Source of the DNA: Candidatus Obscuribacterales bacterium
GTDB taxonomy: Bacteria; Cyanobacteriota; Vampirovibrionia; Obscuribacterales; Obscuribacteraceae
Direction of reading: 5' to 3'
Assembly (NCBI GenBank): GCA_020634035.1
Contig: JACKCM010000001.1
Coordinates: 868,001 to 932,000 of the forward strand
DNA: 64,000 nucleotides
A program made the position numbers and the translations under genes. Each line of letters begins with the position of its first letter. Position 1 is the stretch's first letter. The notes beneath the pieces were generated by a model that saw only the letters and a list, made by a program, of their open reading frames with translations, had not been told where the DNA came from and ran no database searches. Below are positions 8,370 through 16,591 of the stretch, in pieces.

Positions 8370-9533
8370 ATGGTAAACAGTGAATTTGCCTTTAATCAGA
8401 ACAGCTTTGCCCTGCCGCAAGGACAGGCTGAAGATCCTGATAAGCCGTATCCCTGGATAATCAGTCCGGTGGTTGACTTCATTTTTGTCTACGGCGGTGC
8501 TTTCTGGCTGCTCTTCGTTCTTCATGTCGTCTGTTTCGGCTGGAACGCCGCCGACCTGGAGAACCTTCGCTTTCATGCCAATCCCCTTTTAGATCAGGGG
8601 GTGGCGCAATGGTTCGTTTTGATGACCATGGCTACGCCCATTTTGATCTCCAATACCCACACCTGGGCGACTTATATGCGGATTTACGGCTCTAGCGAAG
8701 ACCGCGAGCGCTTCAAATTTTATGGGCGTTATTTGATCTACATGCCCCTGGTGCTTTTCACCTCGGCTCTGCTTTACCCGCCCCTCCAGGGCATGGTTAT
8801 ATACCTGCATATGGGCTGGGTCTTTCAGCACTATTCATCCCAGACCTATGGCGTCGCCCTTATCTATTGCTATAAGCGGCAGTACTTCATGAACGGCAAA
8901 GAGAAGAAGATATTCAAGCTCACTCTCGATGCCATTTCAGCTTTTGTTATTACTCGTCTGCTCTGTATTCGCGAAGAGATGCCCTATGACATGTGGGGCG
9001 TGCCGCTGCCGTTTGCCGGTCTCCCCCGGCCAATTCACTATGCTGCGGTGGCTTTCCTCGTGGTCATGGCGGTATTGCTCGCCATAACAATTCTGCGCAA
9101 ATACTTTCGAGATAAGCAGATGATTCCGGCACCTTGCCTGACCATGGTTCTCGGTGTGGCTCTGCTGGGAACCATCCCTGGTTATGGCGGTTTGATCGCC
9201 TGGATGTGGGCTCCTCCATTTTTGCATGGAGCACAGTATTGCCTGATCTCTCTGGCTTATTACCTCAAAGAAAGGGGCTTGCCGGAAGGGATGAATTCGT
9301 CCCAGATAGCCAGTGCAATTCTTACCCGTCCGGCGGTCAAGTGGTTGCTCTGGGCTTTAATAGGCGGCAATTTTATTTATATTGTGATACCGCACATAAT
9401 GTCTGACTTTGGCTGGAGTTTTATGGCGATAGTCAGCGTCGTGCAAGCCTGTGTCAACTTCCATCACTTTTTGACCGATGCTGCCATCTGGAAGCTTCGG
9501 GACGACAAGACCAGGAGATTGTTGATAGCGTGA
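8370..9533 (+). CDS. Polytopic membrane protein with conserved histidines
   Basis: About 387 residues from ATG 8370 (a TTG at 8340 is also in frame). Roughly 9 hydrophobic helices. Histidine-containing motifs HTWATYMRIY, VFQHYSSQTYG, PFLHGAQY and NFHHFLTDAAIWK coincide with those of the divergent paralogue at 7051. Conserved histidines near membrane boundaries are reminiscent of di-iron or haem membrane enzymes, but spacing does not match the desaturase HxxxH/HxxHH boxes closely, so I give no enzymatic call. It overlaps the next gene by 4 bp (GTGA), so the two are translationally coupled. Confidence 0.65.
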   Translation: MVNSEFAFNQNSFALPQGQAEDPDKPYPWIISPVVDFIFVYGGAFWLLFVLHVVCFGWNAADLENLRFHANPLLDQGVAQWFVLMTMATPILISNTHTWATYMRIYGSSEDRERFKFYGRYLIYMPLVLFTSALLYPPLQGMVIYLHMGWVFQHYSSQTYGVALIYCYKRQYFMNGKEKKIFKLTLDAISAFVITRLLCIREEMPYDMWGVPLPFAGLPRPIHYAAVAFLVVMAVLLAITILRKYFRDKQMIPAPCLTMVLGVALLGTIPGYGGLIAWMWAPPFLHGAQYCLISLAYYLKERGLPEGMNSSQIASAILTRPAVKWLLWALIGGNFIYIVIPHIMSDFGWSFMAIVSVVQACVNFHHFLTDAAIWKLRDDKTRRLLIA

Positions 9534-10057
9534 GCAATTCTGGGATTTCGAAAACCAATAATCGAGCCGCTCAGGTGATTTTGCTGGTCGCCTCCTGCTG
9601 TCTTTCGGTAGCGCTTCTCTACTGTCCTGTTAGAGATTATTGTCTAAATCGTCATGCTGCAAGCTGGAAGTCGGTGTCTGCAAGAGTCGAGGGCATGCAA
9701 GCCTTGAACACGGTCAATTTCAAAGACCCCTATTTCTCTGTCAACATCAGCTATCGCTATGTCGTGGATGGCAGGGAATATACAGGCAATCGTATTGCTT
9801 TCGGCGGTCTTGATCCGATGCTTGGCTATGACCTGGGGGTTTTTATACGTGCCCATCAGATTGGCAAAGATGCAGGAGTAATGGTCGAGCCGGGAAATCC
9901 TGCCTCGAGCATTCTAGAATCTTCCGTCCAGACGTCTTTCCCTATTCTTCTGGGGCGTTGCCTGGCTATTACTTTGTTCGTTTCACTTTTCTATCTGGGG
10001 GCCTTTCCTGTGATTTCAGGAGAAAGAGAGGAGTATGAGTCGGCTATAATAAGCTGA
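9530..10057 (+). CDS. DUF3592-like membrane protein
   Basis: 175 residues starting at a GTG that overlaps the preceding stop. Two hydrophobic helices (about 15-37 and 140-160) flank an extracytoplasmic domain with the DUF3592 pattern: NISYRYVVDGREYTGNRI, then VMVEPGNPASSIL. Proteins of this kind occur in many bacteria and have no settled function. Coupling to the histidine-rich membrane protein suggests they work together. Confidence 0.65.
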   Translation: MSNSGISKTNNRAAQVILLVASCCLSVALLYCPVRDYCLNRHAASWKSVSARVEGMQALNTVNFKDPYFSVNISYRYVVDGREYTGNRIAFGGLDPMLGYDLGVFIRAHQIGKDAGVMVEPGNPASSILESSVQTSFPILLGRCLAITLFVSLFYLGAFPVISGEREEYESAIIS

Positions 10058-10170
10058 TGTGATTTGTTTTGCGAATCCCTCGAATTCCTCGAATCGCTTA
10101 GATTCTTTGGGTCTCGTGGGTCCCGCAGGTCTCACCGGGGAACGGTCATTGTTTTTTTGGAGATTAATAG

Positions 10171-11844
10171 GTGGCCGTCAAGAAAGCTGTCAAAGAAGAT
10201 TTGAATCTGGCAGGAGGTAGGTTTTCTCTCTACGCAGGAGATGTTTTACCTTCTATCGTGGTCTTTCTGGTCGCTTTGCCTCTCTGCATGGGTATTGCCA
10301 TTGCCTCGGGGGTAGATCCGGCGGCGGGATTAATCACCGGTATAGTCGGGGGATTGCTGGTCGGTCCTCTAAGCGGTTGTCCGCTTCAAATTAGCGGACC
10401 GGCGGCGGGCCTGGCGGTGATTACTGCCCAGCTCATAGCCGAGCATGGAATTGAGCGGCTCGGGATCATCATAGTAGTAGCCGGCGTAGTTCAGCTACTT
10501 GCCGGTTTGAGCCGTCTGGCTCAGTGGTTTCGCGCTGTGCCGCCTTCGGTCATTCACGGCATGCTTTCTGGAATCGGGGTCTTGATATTTGCCGGACAGT
10601 TCCACGTGATGGTGGATGACCTTCCGAAAGAGAGCGGCTTTCTCAATTTGATATCGATACCGCTGGCGGTGTGGAAGGGGCTCTCTTTCTCACTGGAATT
10701 GCCGCACTTTGCTGCGTGCATGATCGGTCTTTTGACCATATCGCTCTTGCTGGTCTGGAATCGAATGAAGGCCAAGTTTGATATTGCTGTTTTCAACGTA
10801 TTACCGGGCTCTTTGTTTGCCATCGTGGTGGCTACCTCTGTGGCCTGGCTCTATCACCTGGATATCAAGTTCGTCAATCTTCCGGATAATTTTGCCGAGT
10901 CTTTTCGCTTCATTCATTACTCTCAGATAAAAGGTTTCATCAGCTGGGAGCTTTTGCTGGATGGAATCGCTATGGCATTTATTGCCGCTGCCGAGACCTT
11001 GCTCACGGCAACAGCCGTCGACAAAATGCATAAAGGGGAGCGTACAAACTATGATCGAGAGCTGATGGCCCAGGGCGCCGGTAACGTTGTTTGCGGGTTG
11101 GTGGGCGGTCTTGCTATGACCGGAGTGATGGTGCGCAGTGGCGTCAATGTCACCGCAGGAGGCAAAACAAGGGCTTCAGCCTTTCTCCATGGTCTATGGC
11201 TGCTTCTCTTCTTTGCTTTTCTGCCTTTTGTAGTCGAACTGATTCCGCGGGCTGCGCTGGCTGCTTTGCTTGTCTATACCGGCTGGAAGCTGGCCAATTT
11301 CAAAATAATGCGAGAGCTCGAAAAGTACGGCAAGAGCGAAGTCTACATCTATCTTGCCACTGTCGGTTCGATTGTTTGTTTCGACCTGCTTACAGGGGTT
11401 TTGATAGGTATCGCCCTTTCTGTAGGAAAGCTTCTGTATATCTTTTCGCACCTGGAGATCAAAATGGCGGAGGACCTTGCCAGCAATCGTACCGATGTTT
11501 TCTTGAAAGGGGCTGCGACATTTTTGTCCTTGCCTAGATTTGCCGAAGCGCTAGAGCGGGTGAGACCTGACACCGAGCTGCACGTGCATCTCGATGCCCT
11601 CGACTATATCGATCATGCCTGTCTCGATATGGTTATGTCCTGGGAAGAGAAGCATGTGGCAGGTGGTGGTCATCTGGTAATTGACTGGGGCACCATGGAG
11701 GCTGCTTCGGGAAGACCGAGGAAGGCAAGAACTGGTTCCAACACAATGGAATTCCGGGAGCCTGGAAAGTCATCTTCTTCGGTCAGGACCACGCCCCTGC
11801 CGCTTGAAGAAGCTTCCAGCACCGAAGTCAAACAAGAAGAGTAG
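10171..11844 (+). CDS. SulP-family anion transporter with STAS domain
   Basis: 557 residues from a GTG with GGAG upstream. The membrane domain (about residues 20-425) begins with VLPSIVVFLVALPLCMGIAIASG and continues with the family pattern LISGIVGGLLVGPLSG..QISGPAAGLAV and a late GGLAMTGVMVRSGVNVTAGGK. A STAS domain follows (about 440-520, LHVHLDALDYIDHACLD). Members move sulfate, bicarbonate or other dicarboxylates/anions with Na+ or H+. The tail after the STAS domain is Ser/Arg-rich and disordered. No carbonic anhydrase or sulfate assimilation gene adjoins, so the substrate is open. Confidence 0.85.
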   Translation: MAVKKAVKEDLNLAGGRFSLYAGDVLPSIVVFLVALPLCMGIAIASGVDPAAGLITGIVGGLLVGPLSGCPLQISGPAAGLAVITAQLIAEHGIERLGIIIVVAGVVQLLAGLSRLAQWFRAVPPSVIHGMLSGIGVLIFAGQFHVMVDDLPKESGFLNLISIPLAVWKGLSFSLELPHFAACMIGLLTISLLLVWNRMKAKFDIAVFNVLPGSLFAIVVATSVAWLYHLDIKFVNLPDNFAESFRFIHYSQIKGFISWELLLDGIAMAFIAAAETLLTATAVDKMHKGERTNYDRELMAQGAGNVVCGLVGGLAMTGVMVRSGVNVTAGGKTRASAFLHGLWLLLFFAFLPFVVELIPRAALAALLVYTGWKLANFKIMRELEKYGKSEVYIYLATVGSIVCFDLLTGVLIGIALSVGKLLYIFSHLEIKMAEDLASNRTDVFLKGAATFLSLPRFAEALERVRPDTELHVHLDALDYIDHACLDMVMSWEEKHVAGGGHLVIDWGTMEAASGRPRKARTGSNTMEFREPGKSSSSVRTTPLPLEEASSTEVKQEE

Positions 11845-12233
11845 ATTACGGAAGAGTTTTTCTGAGAATACGGCAGAGTTTCGTTGCTAACAGGCTCTGG
11901 TTTCCAAGATGACTCAATCTCGTCAATTTATTGACATCTGCCTTGTTGCGGAATAAACGGTGAGTCCTCGATCTCGGAAGAAATCAATGGTGGCATCAGA
12001 CGGGAAACGGGGTGTTATCCCGCTTGCACCATAGCTTCATAAATATATCTATCTACCGGATTGCTCGCCCACATCTTCTTCGCTAACCTCAGGGTGTCTA
12101 TTGTTTTCTGTTTTCCAGTTTCCTCAAGGAAGCTTTCCCACAACTTTTATCAGGTATCCAACAATCTTGATTCTTTCTGTTTTTGAACCGTGTTTTGCGG
12201 TTCTGCTTCTGTCCGCTCGCGAGAGTGATACAC
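11845..12233. other. Non-coding stretch
   Basis: About 390 bp between the SulP gene and the UPF0114 gene. I see no convincing ORF. It presumably contains the UPF0114 promoter and leader. Confidence 0.5.
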
Positions 12234-12839
12234 GTGAAACCATCACAGCAGGTAATCCCTATTTTGAAAGAAACACTCAATCGCGCGCTCAAGGCATTCG
12301 CCAATGATTCGGTCGGATGCTGCTCTAAGGTGATCTTTTCGAGCCGCTGGCTGCTCGCACCTATCTACATGGGCCTTTCTGCGGTACTGGTCATTTACGG
12401 ATACAAGTTTTTCCGTAAGCTCTATTATTTGTTCGACCAGCTATCCACCTTTAGCGATAAGGACCTTACTCTTGAGGTTCTTCATCTACTCGACATCGTC
12501 ATGCTGGCCAATCTGACCATCATGATCACGATCGGCAGCTACACACTTTTCATCCGCCGTCTCACCATCAGAGACTCCCGCGACCGACTCTCCTGGCTCG
12601 ATCATATCGATGCAGGAGCATTGAAAGTAAAGCTGGGAATGGCATTGATTGGGGTCTCATCGATTCATCTGCTCGAAGCTTTTATCAAGGCCGACGAGCT
12701 GGCTATGGAGACTTTTCTGAAGATGACCGGAATTCATCTTGTTTTTGTGGTATCAACTCTGGTGATTGCCTGGATTAGCATCGCCAAGTATGGAAACCAC
12801 AGCGGACTGGATGATGACGATCACGATCCGCGTCATTGA
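12234..12839 (+). CDS. UPF0114 (YqhA-like) membrane protein
   Basis: About 201 residues from GTG 12234, which has GAGAG upstream; an in-frame TTG at 12183 would add 17 residues. The sequence follows E. coli YqhA closely: SRWLLAPIYMGLSAVLV, LLDIVMLANLTIMI, LSWLDHIDAGALKVKLG and ISSIHLLEAF-type segments (here VSSIHLLEAF), with four membrane helices and an acidic/His tail (DDDDHDPRH). The family's biochemical role is not established. An intrinsic terminator ends the unit. Confidence 0.85.
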   Translation: MKPSQQVIPILKETLNRALKAFANDSVGCCSKVIFSSRWLLAPIYMGLSAVLVIYGYKFFRKLYYLFDQLSTFSDKDLTLEVLHLLDIVMLANLTIMITIGSYTLFIRRLTIRDSRDRLSWLDHIDAGALKVKLGMALIGVSSIHLLEAFIKADELAMETFLKMTGIHLVFVVSTLVIAWISIAKYGNHSGLDDDDHDPRH

Positions 12840-12953
12840 CGGCATGAACTGAAACCGGCAGGCTGTCGGTATGAAATCGGCGATGCCCGGAGGGGGCGAA
12901 TTCTTCCGGGCAGAGCTTACCAGAGAACAAATGCATGCTGGTTGTTGATTTCG

Positions 12954-12978
12954 AAGGGGATCTGATCCCCTTTTTTCT
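12954..12978 (+). terminator. Intrinsic terminator of the UPF0114 gene
   Basis: AAGGGGAT (12954-12961) pairs with ATCCCCTT (12965-12972) around a 3-nt loop, followed by TTTT. A second GC-rich hairpin (TGCCCGGA/TCCGGGCA, 12884-12912) precedes it. Confidence 0.8.
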
Positions 12979-12991
12979 CTCTCTGCATTAA

Positions 12992-13008
12992 TACTATATG
13001 AATTAGCA
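12992..13008 (+). promoter_or_regulatory. 17-bp recurrent motif, copy 2
   Basis: TACTA-N7-TAGCA, upstream of the two hairpin repeats and the zinc-ribbon gene. Confidence 0.35.
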
Positions 13009-13057
13009 TAATGCCGATGGCGATAGCACAGACAGAGTTTGGACTACACAAAACGCC

Positions 13058-13105
13058 TATATCGTAGCCTCAGAATCACTGCTTTCCTGAGAGATCGAGA
13101 TAGGT
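13058..13105 (+). repeat. 48-nt hairpin repeat, unit 1
   Basis: Begins TATATCGTAG and ends GAGATCGAGATAGGT. The outer parts are shared with unit 2; the central loop differs. CTCAG and CTGAG arms pair, flanked by an outer TCG/CGA pairing, giving a stem with an internal loop. Confidence 0.6.
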
Positions 13106-13140
13106 GTATTGCAGGCGCCAGGGGTAAACAGACCAACAGC

Positions 13141-13188
13141 TATATCGTAGTCTCAGAAGATTTCGCATTCTGAGAGATCGAGATAAGT
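13141..13188 (+). repeat. 48-nt hairpin repeat, unit 2
   Basis: Starts 83 bp after unit 1 with the same TATATCGTAG and ends GAGATCGAGATAAGT. TCTCAGAA (13151-13158) pairs perfectly with TTCTGAGA (13168-13175); an internal loop then separates outer TCG/CGA and TAT/ATA pairs. It lies 90 bp before the zinc-ribbon gene, so it may act in the mRNA leader or as an operator. Confidence 0.6.
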
Positions 13189-13262
13189 TCCTCCTTGACT
13201 GTTTCCAGAACAATTCGCATAGGCAGTATTGAACCTACACCAGCCCAAAAGCGTTATTGAAG

Positions 13263-13273
13263 AAGGAGGTGAT
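13263..13273 (+). promoter_or_regulatory. Extended Shine-Dalgarno sequence
   Basis: AAGGAGGTGAT is an 11-nt perfect complement of the usual 16S rRNA 3' end, with a short spacer to ATG 13279. No other gene here has so long a match. Confidence 0.75.
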
Positions 13274-13278
13274 TCAAT

Positions 13279-13983
13279 ATGGAAGACCTTTATTCTTTGA
13301 TAGAAATAGCCGAGTCCAATGAGGACTACCGGACAATTCTGGAAATTCTGCGGTGGTATGAGGGATTCTCCTGTCCACGCTGTAGCTGCACCGAAGCCTA
13401 TCGGATCAAGACGCGAAGCTTATTTGAATGCAAGAACTGCAGAATGCAGGTTTCGGCTACTTCCGGAACGTTCCTTCATGGCGTGCGAAACTTGAGGGTC
13501 TGGGTGAAAGCGATACTTTCATTCGCCACCAGCGAAGGACAATCTGCCGTTTCGGTTGCCAGACTTTTTAACCGCGGCTATTCAACAGCCTGGTTCATGA
13601 TGCAGAAGATTCGTATGGTGCTGGAGAATGGATTCGAAGAGTCTGGCGAGGCTTACTTTCTGCCCTGTTCCATGCTCAAAGAAGCTTTGTTTAAAGCGAG
13701 TAGCGGAGATGAGCACTTCGAGTTAGATGAAGCGGAGTCTTGTTCTGAGCCTGTTCTGTCCGGTAGAGCCGCAGTGCTGGTTGCTTTTCTGCTGGGAACT
13801 TTTCGTGGAGTCAGTCGCAAATACTCACAACTCTATGCCCTGGAGTTTGCATACCGAAGTTTAGCCGTTTCGGCAGAGCCTATAAGGCTTTTATCAATGT
13901 TTGTTAGAGGACGAATTGCCAGGCGAAAAACTATAACCAGTTATGTGGCACCGTATTTGATACGACTGCCATCTGCTCTTTGA
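13279..13983 (+). CDS. IS1595-type zinc-ribbon protein lacking a transposase catalytic domain
   Basis: 234 residues. The N-terminal half follows the transposase zinc-ribbon pattern of IS1595 elements: FSCPRCSCTEAY then FECKNCRMQVSATSGT (four ribbon cysteines in two CxxC pairs), followed by the conserved VWVKAILSFATSEGQSAVSVARLF and WFMMQKIRMVL helical segment that normally precedes the DDE/IS1595 nuclease domain. Here the nuclease domain is absent; the C-terminal 110 residues are unrelated, with a basic RGRIARRKT tail. No terminal inverted repeats or target duplication are visible. The very strong ribosome site and hairpin repeats upstream suggest a domesticated DNA- or RNA-binding protein. 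Function inferred only. Confidence 0.65.
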   Translation: MEDLYSLIEIAESNEDYRTILEILRWYEGFSCPRCSCTEAYRIKTRSLFECKNCRMQVSATSGTFLHGVRNLRVWVKAILSFATSEGQSAVSVARLFNRGYSTAWFMMQKIRMVLENGFEESGEAYFLPCSMLKEALFKASSGDEHFELDEAESCSEPVLSGRAAVLVAFLLGTFRGVSRKYSQLYALEFAYRSLAVSAEPIRLLSMFVRGRIARRKTITSYVAPYLIRLPSAL

Positions 13984-14035
13984 GGAACTGCAAACTGGAT
14001 TTTAGTATCCAGTTCTATATGCTTTCGAGATAAAA

Positions 14036-14055
14036 TACTATAAAGGGTAATAGTA
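14036..14055 (+). promoter_or_regulatory. Variant of the recurrent motif (TACTA-N10-TAGTA)
   Basis: Same half-sites as the 17-bp motif but with a 10-bp spacer. It sits 43 bp from the hairpin at the end of the HAD phosphatase gene, mirroring the arrangement near 40188. Confidence 0.25.
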
Positions 14056-14098
14056 GCCGCTTCAACAAAACTCTTCTGAGATGCTTCAGGGAGAAAGG

Positions 14099-14129
14099 GG
14101 AACGGCCAGCTAGAAAGGCCGGCCGTTCC
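14099..14129 (-). terminator. GC-rich hairpin at the end of the HAD phosphatase gene
   Basis: GGAACGGCC (14099-14107) pairs with GGCCGTTCC (14121-14129) directly after the stop codon. On the minus strand a CCCCTTTCTCCC tract follows, a weak U-run. Confidence 0.6.
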
Positions 14130-14699
14130 TTACTCGTGACGTGGATGACGCCAGTAGCGCTTCTCGATGGTGCGGAAGTTTGGTTCCGACGCCAGGGACT
14201 CGAGATAGGCTGCCAGATGCTCCAGCTCTGCGTCTACGGGCTCTCCTTCGAAGGGTGCGATGTATACGGCGTTGCCGAAATTTCGCTCCGAGTTCGAAGG
14301 CAAGTCGTCTACGATGAGCATGCGCTCCTTCGCAAAGCCCCTTTTCACGACCTTCTTGAGGTCCTTGATGTAATAGGCTTCGAAGGCTTCATGGTCAAAG
14401 CGGCGGGTGCAGCGGCGGTAGCTCCAGACGAAAACGGGCTCGGGAAATCCCTTGAGAAGCTCGTCTACGCAGGGCTCCACATAGCCTGAGCCGCCTTTTG
14501 ACCAGATTGCAATCTGGTAGACAGCATAAACCCGGGTGAGAAAGTCGTCCACACCGGGGCGCTTGTAGATGGCGTATTCACCGACGAAAAAATCCGGTTG
14601 CCTGTGCTGGCGGATGCGGAGGTCTTTTTCCGAGTCCCGCTCGCAGGCGTGCACCAGAGTCTCGTCGAGGTCGAGAATCAGTAACGGTTTCTCTTGCAT
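14130..14699 (-). CDS. FCP1/NIF-like HAD phosphatase
   Basis: 189 residues, ATG with GGAGGAAAAC upstream. The N-terminal LLILDLDETLVH is the DxDxT nucleophile motif of the FCP1/small C-terminal-domain phosphatase branch of HAD hydrolases; AIWSKGG supplies the motif-II serine and MLIVDDLPSN the acidic motif III. This branch is common in eukaryotes and sporadic in bacteria. The substrate is not predictable and a phosphoprotein is possible. It lies downstream of the serpin gene on the same strand, with a large hairpin between them. Both genes prefer G/C-ending codons more than their neighbours. Confidence 0.8.
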   Translation of the reverse strand: MQEKPLLILDLDETLVHACERDSEKDLRIRQHRQPDFFVGEYAIYKRPGVDDFLTRVYAVYQIAIWSKGGSGYVEPCVDELLKGFPEPVFVWSYRRCTRRFDHEAFEAYYIKDLKKVVKRGFAKERMLIVDDLPSNSERNFGNAVYIAPFEGEPVDAELEHLAAYLESLASEPNFRTIEKRYWRHPRHE

Positions 14700-14732
14700 G
14701 TTTTCCTCCGTTTCTAGTTAGAGGTAGATAGT

Positions 14733-14784
14733 GCGCCGGGCAAGAACTATTCAGAACGAATTCGGAACAGTTCTCGCCCGGCGC
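14733..14784 (-). other. Large hairpin between the serpin and phosphatase genes
   Basis: GCGCCGGGCAAGAACT (14733-14748) pairs with AGTTCTCGCCCGGCGC (14769-14784) with one mismatch and a 20-nt loop. No clear U-tract follows, so it may be a terminator or an intercistronic processing/attenuation element. Confidence 0.55.
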
Positions 14785-14855
14785 GAGAGGCTTGGGCTCC
14801 TGACTCAATGAGAGAGGAGTTTCAGCCCCTGGTTCAAGTCAGCTCAGCCCTGAGC

Positions 14856-15995
14856 TTACTTGGGGTCGTTGACCACGCCGGCGAAGAGGATGGCGTTCGT
14901 CTTCGAATCGGCAACCACGGTCACGAACGGACGGTCGAAGCGGATTGCGAAGGGAAAGCTCACGCTCTCCAGACCGAAGCCGACCGAGGTAGCGGCGGCG
15001 CCTTCGGCACCTTCCTCGTCGACCTTGAAGACGGTCTTGTGCTTGACCTCCGAGATGTAGACGGCGGGCGGCGTCGGACGCAGAGCGCCGAAGTCTGCCG
15101 TGGCGCTGCTGAAAGCGTCGGCCATGCCGAGGGCCTGGAGAGAGTCGTTCAGGGTGTTCTCGTACTCCAGGTCGAAACGCGGCAGCCAGAGCTCGCCTTC
15201 GCTCGCATAGGTGTTGGCGATAGCGTAGGTGAGCTGCTTGGCGTCATCGGCCGAAAGCGCAGCGATGACGTCTGCCGTCGACTTGTCGCCCTGGGGCAGG
15301 AAGGCGATCAGGCGGACATCCTCGGATTCGCCGAAGGGAAGCGAGATGTAGGTGTACGCTTCGCCGCGACCATAGACCATGTCCGCGCTGCGATACATGA
15401 GCGGGTGGTCCTTGGCGCTGCCGCCGGCGGTGGTGAAGGGCTGGTCTTCGGTCAGGTCCTTGTCGAACTTGACGGTCCATTCGCCCTTGAAGTAGACGCA
15501 GTTGATCAGATACATGATCGTCAGCGGATCGATCTCCTCGAGCAGCTTGGTGATCTTCTGCTGCGTGCTCTCGCCGATCCAGTCGTTGATGGAGTCCACG
15601 GTCTCGGGCGCGTCGAAGTCGAGCACGTCGACCCGGGCGCCGAAGCTGTCGCGGTTGGCGTTGAGGAAGGACTCGTAGAAGTCGACGCCCTGGCGCGCGA
15701 AGATGGCGTTGGCGACGGCGAGCGTCACCCCGATCTTGTCGCGCTTCAGCTCGGAGAGCAGCTCCGCATAGGCGGCGTTGCTCGTGGACTGATCGACGTC
15801 GCCGAGCCCGAGGGTCGAGGTGATGCCGGCCAGCGTGTTGCCACGCGCCCCGTTTGCTGCCATGGCGAGAGCGACGGCGACCGAGAGCGGCGAGATCATG
15901 ATGTTCTCACCGGGCTTGGCAGCGGCTTCGCGAGCCAGCAGCTTCATTCCGAAAGTGGCGGTCGGGGCGATCGTGACGGTATTGGTCTTGGACAA
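14856..15995 (-). CDS. Serpin (probable intracellular protease inhibitor)
   Basis: 379 residues when started at TTG 15995, which has TGGAGC seven bases upstream and gives the usual bacterial serpin length; the longer frame to GTG 16079 adds an unlikely basic leader. Conserved features: NIMISPLSVAVALAMAANGA, LINCVYFKGEWTVKFD, ISEVKHKTVFKVDEEGAEGAAATS (given as overlapping pieces of the hinge) and FDRPFVTVV. The small-residue hinge is typical of inhibitory serpins. Counting 17 residues from the hinge glutamate places P1 at a Glu before Ser, but this is approximate. No signal peptide is visible, so it may guard cytoplasmic proteins. Confidence 0.88.
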   Translation of the reverse strand: MSKTNTVTIAPTATFGMKLLAREAAAKPGENIMISPLSVAVALAMAANGARGNTLAGITSTLGLGDVDQSTSNAAYAELLSELKRDKIGVTLAVANAIFARQGVDFYESFLNANRDSFGARVDVLDFDAPETVDSINDWIGESTQQKITKLLEEIDPLTIMYLINCVYFKGEWTVKFDKDLTEDQPFTTAGGSAKDHPLMYRSADMVYGRGEAYTYISLPFGESEDVRLIAFLPQGDKSTADVIAALSADDAKQLTYAIANTYASEGELWLPRFDLEYENTLNDSLQALGMADAFSSATADFGALRPTPPAVYISEVKHKTVFKVDEEGAEGAAATSVGFGLESVSFPFAIRFDRPFVTVVADSKTNAILFAGVVNDPK

Positions 15996-16591
15996 TATTT
16001 TGCTCCAGGTGTGGATAGATTTGGTTTCGATTTTGACCCTTGTTGGGTCGGTGCAAGGTCGTGAACGGAGCCTCAACACTTAGATAAATCGAGGCGAAAT
16101 CGGTTCAAGCCTTTCTTCCTGCCCTGTGCGTGGTAAATCGATGTTCTGCAGCACCCGAAACACCCCGGCTTGCGTATGGCAAGAGGTTCGGAGTCATTAC
16201 TGGTAGATGTGGAAAGAGTTAGGGCTGTTACTTCTTCACAAACTTGGGGATACTGCAGATGGTCGAAGACTACAAAGCCAGAATATTGAGATCCACTATC
16301 TTGATGTCTCAGGAGGTTAACCCGGTCGGTTTACACTCTGCCGTGAAACATTCTGACCTTGATGCTCTATGGCTTTTGGGCTTAACAGGCCAGACTAAGA
16401 GAGCTTGGCCAGAGATTCTCTTATTTACATCACTTATGCTCATGAAGAAATATACTCGACTTTTGATATTGCGACGGATTGCGACGGATTGCGGTGAGCT
16501 TTGCTAAAGCTTCTGCCTATAGAAAAAATGTCGCCAACAGGCTACTCTTGCTCCCGGGCTGATACTGGACCAAAGGAGGCGCCGAGACGCG
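15996..16591. other. Non-coding stretch between serpin and pyrC
   Basis: About 600 bp. It must hold the serpin promoter and the pyrC promoter. An 87-codon ORF at 16244-16507 has no convincing start site, codon pattern or domain, so I leave it out. A short tandem repeat of TTGCGACGGA occurs near 16466. Confidence 0.45.

Noticed and set aside
14808..16064. 418-codon + strand ORF opposite the serpin
   Set aside because: Antisense shadow caused by G/C-ending serpin codons; low-complexity sequence without domain or start site.
16462..16492. Short tandem repeat of TTGCGACGGA
   Set aside because: Only about two units; likely chance or slippage, no CRISPR pattern.
16244..16507. 87-codon ORF upstream of pyrC
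   Set aside because: TTG start without ribosome site, no domain, unusual composition; more likely non-coding.
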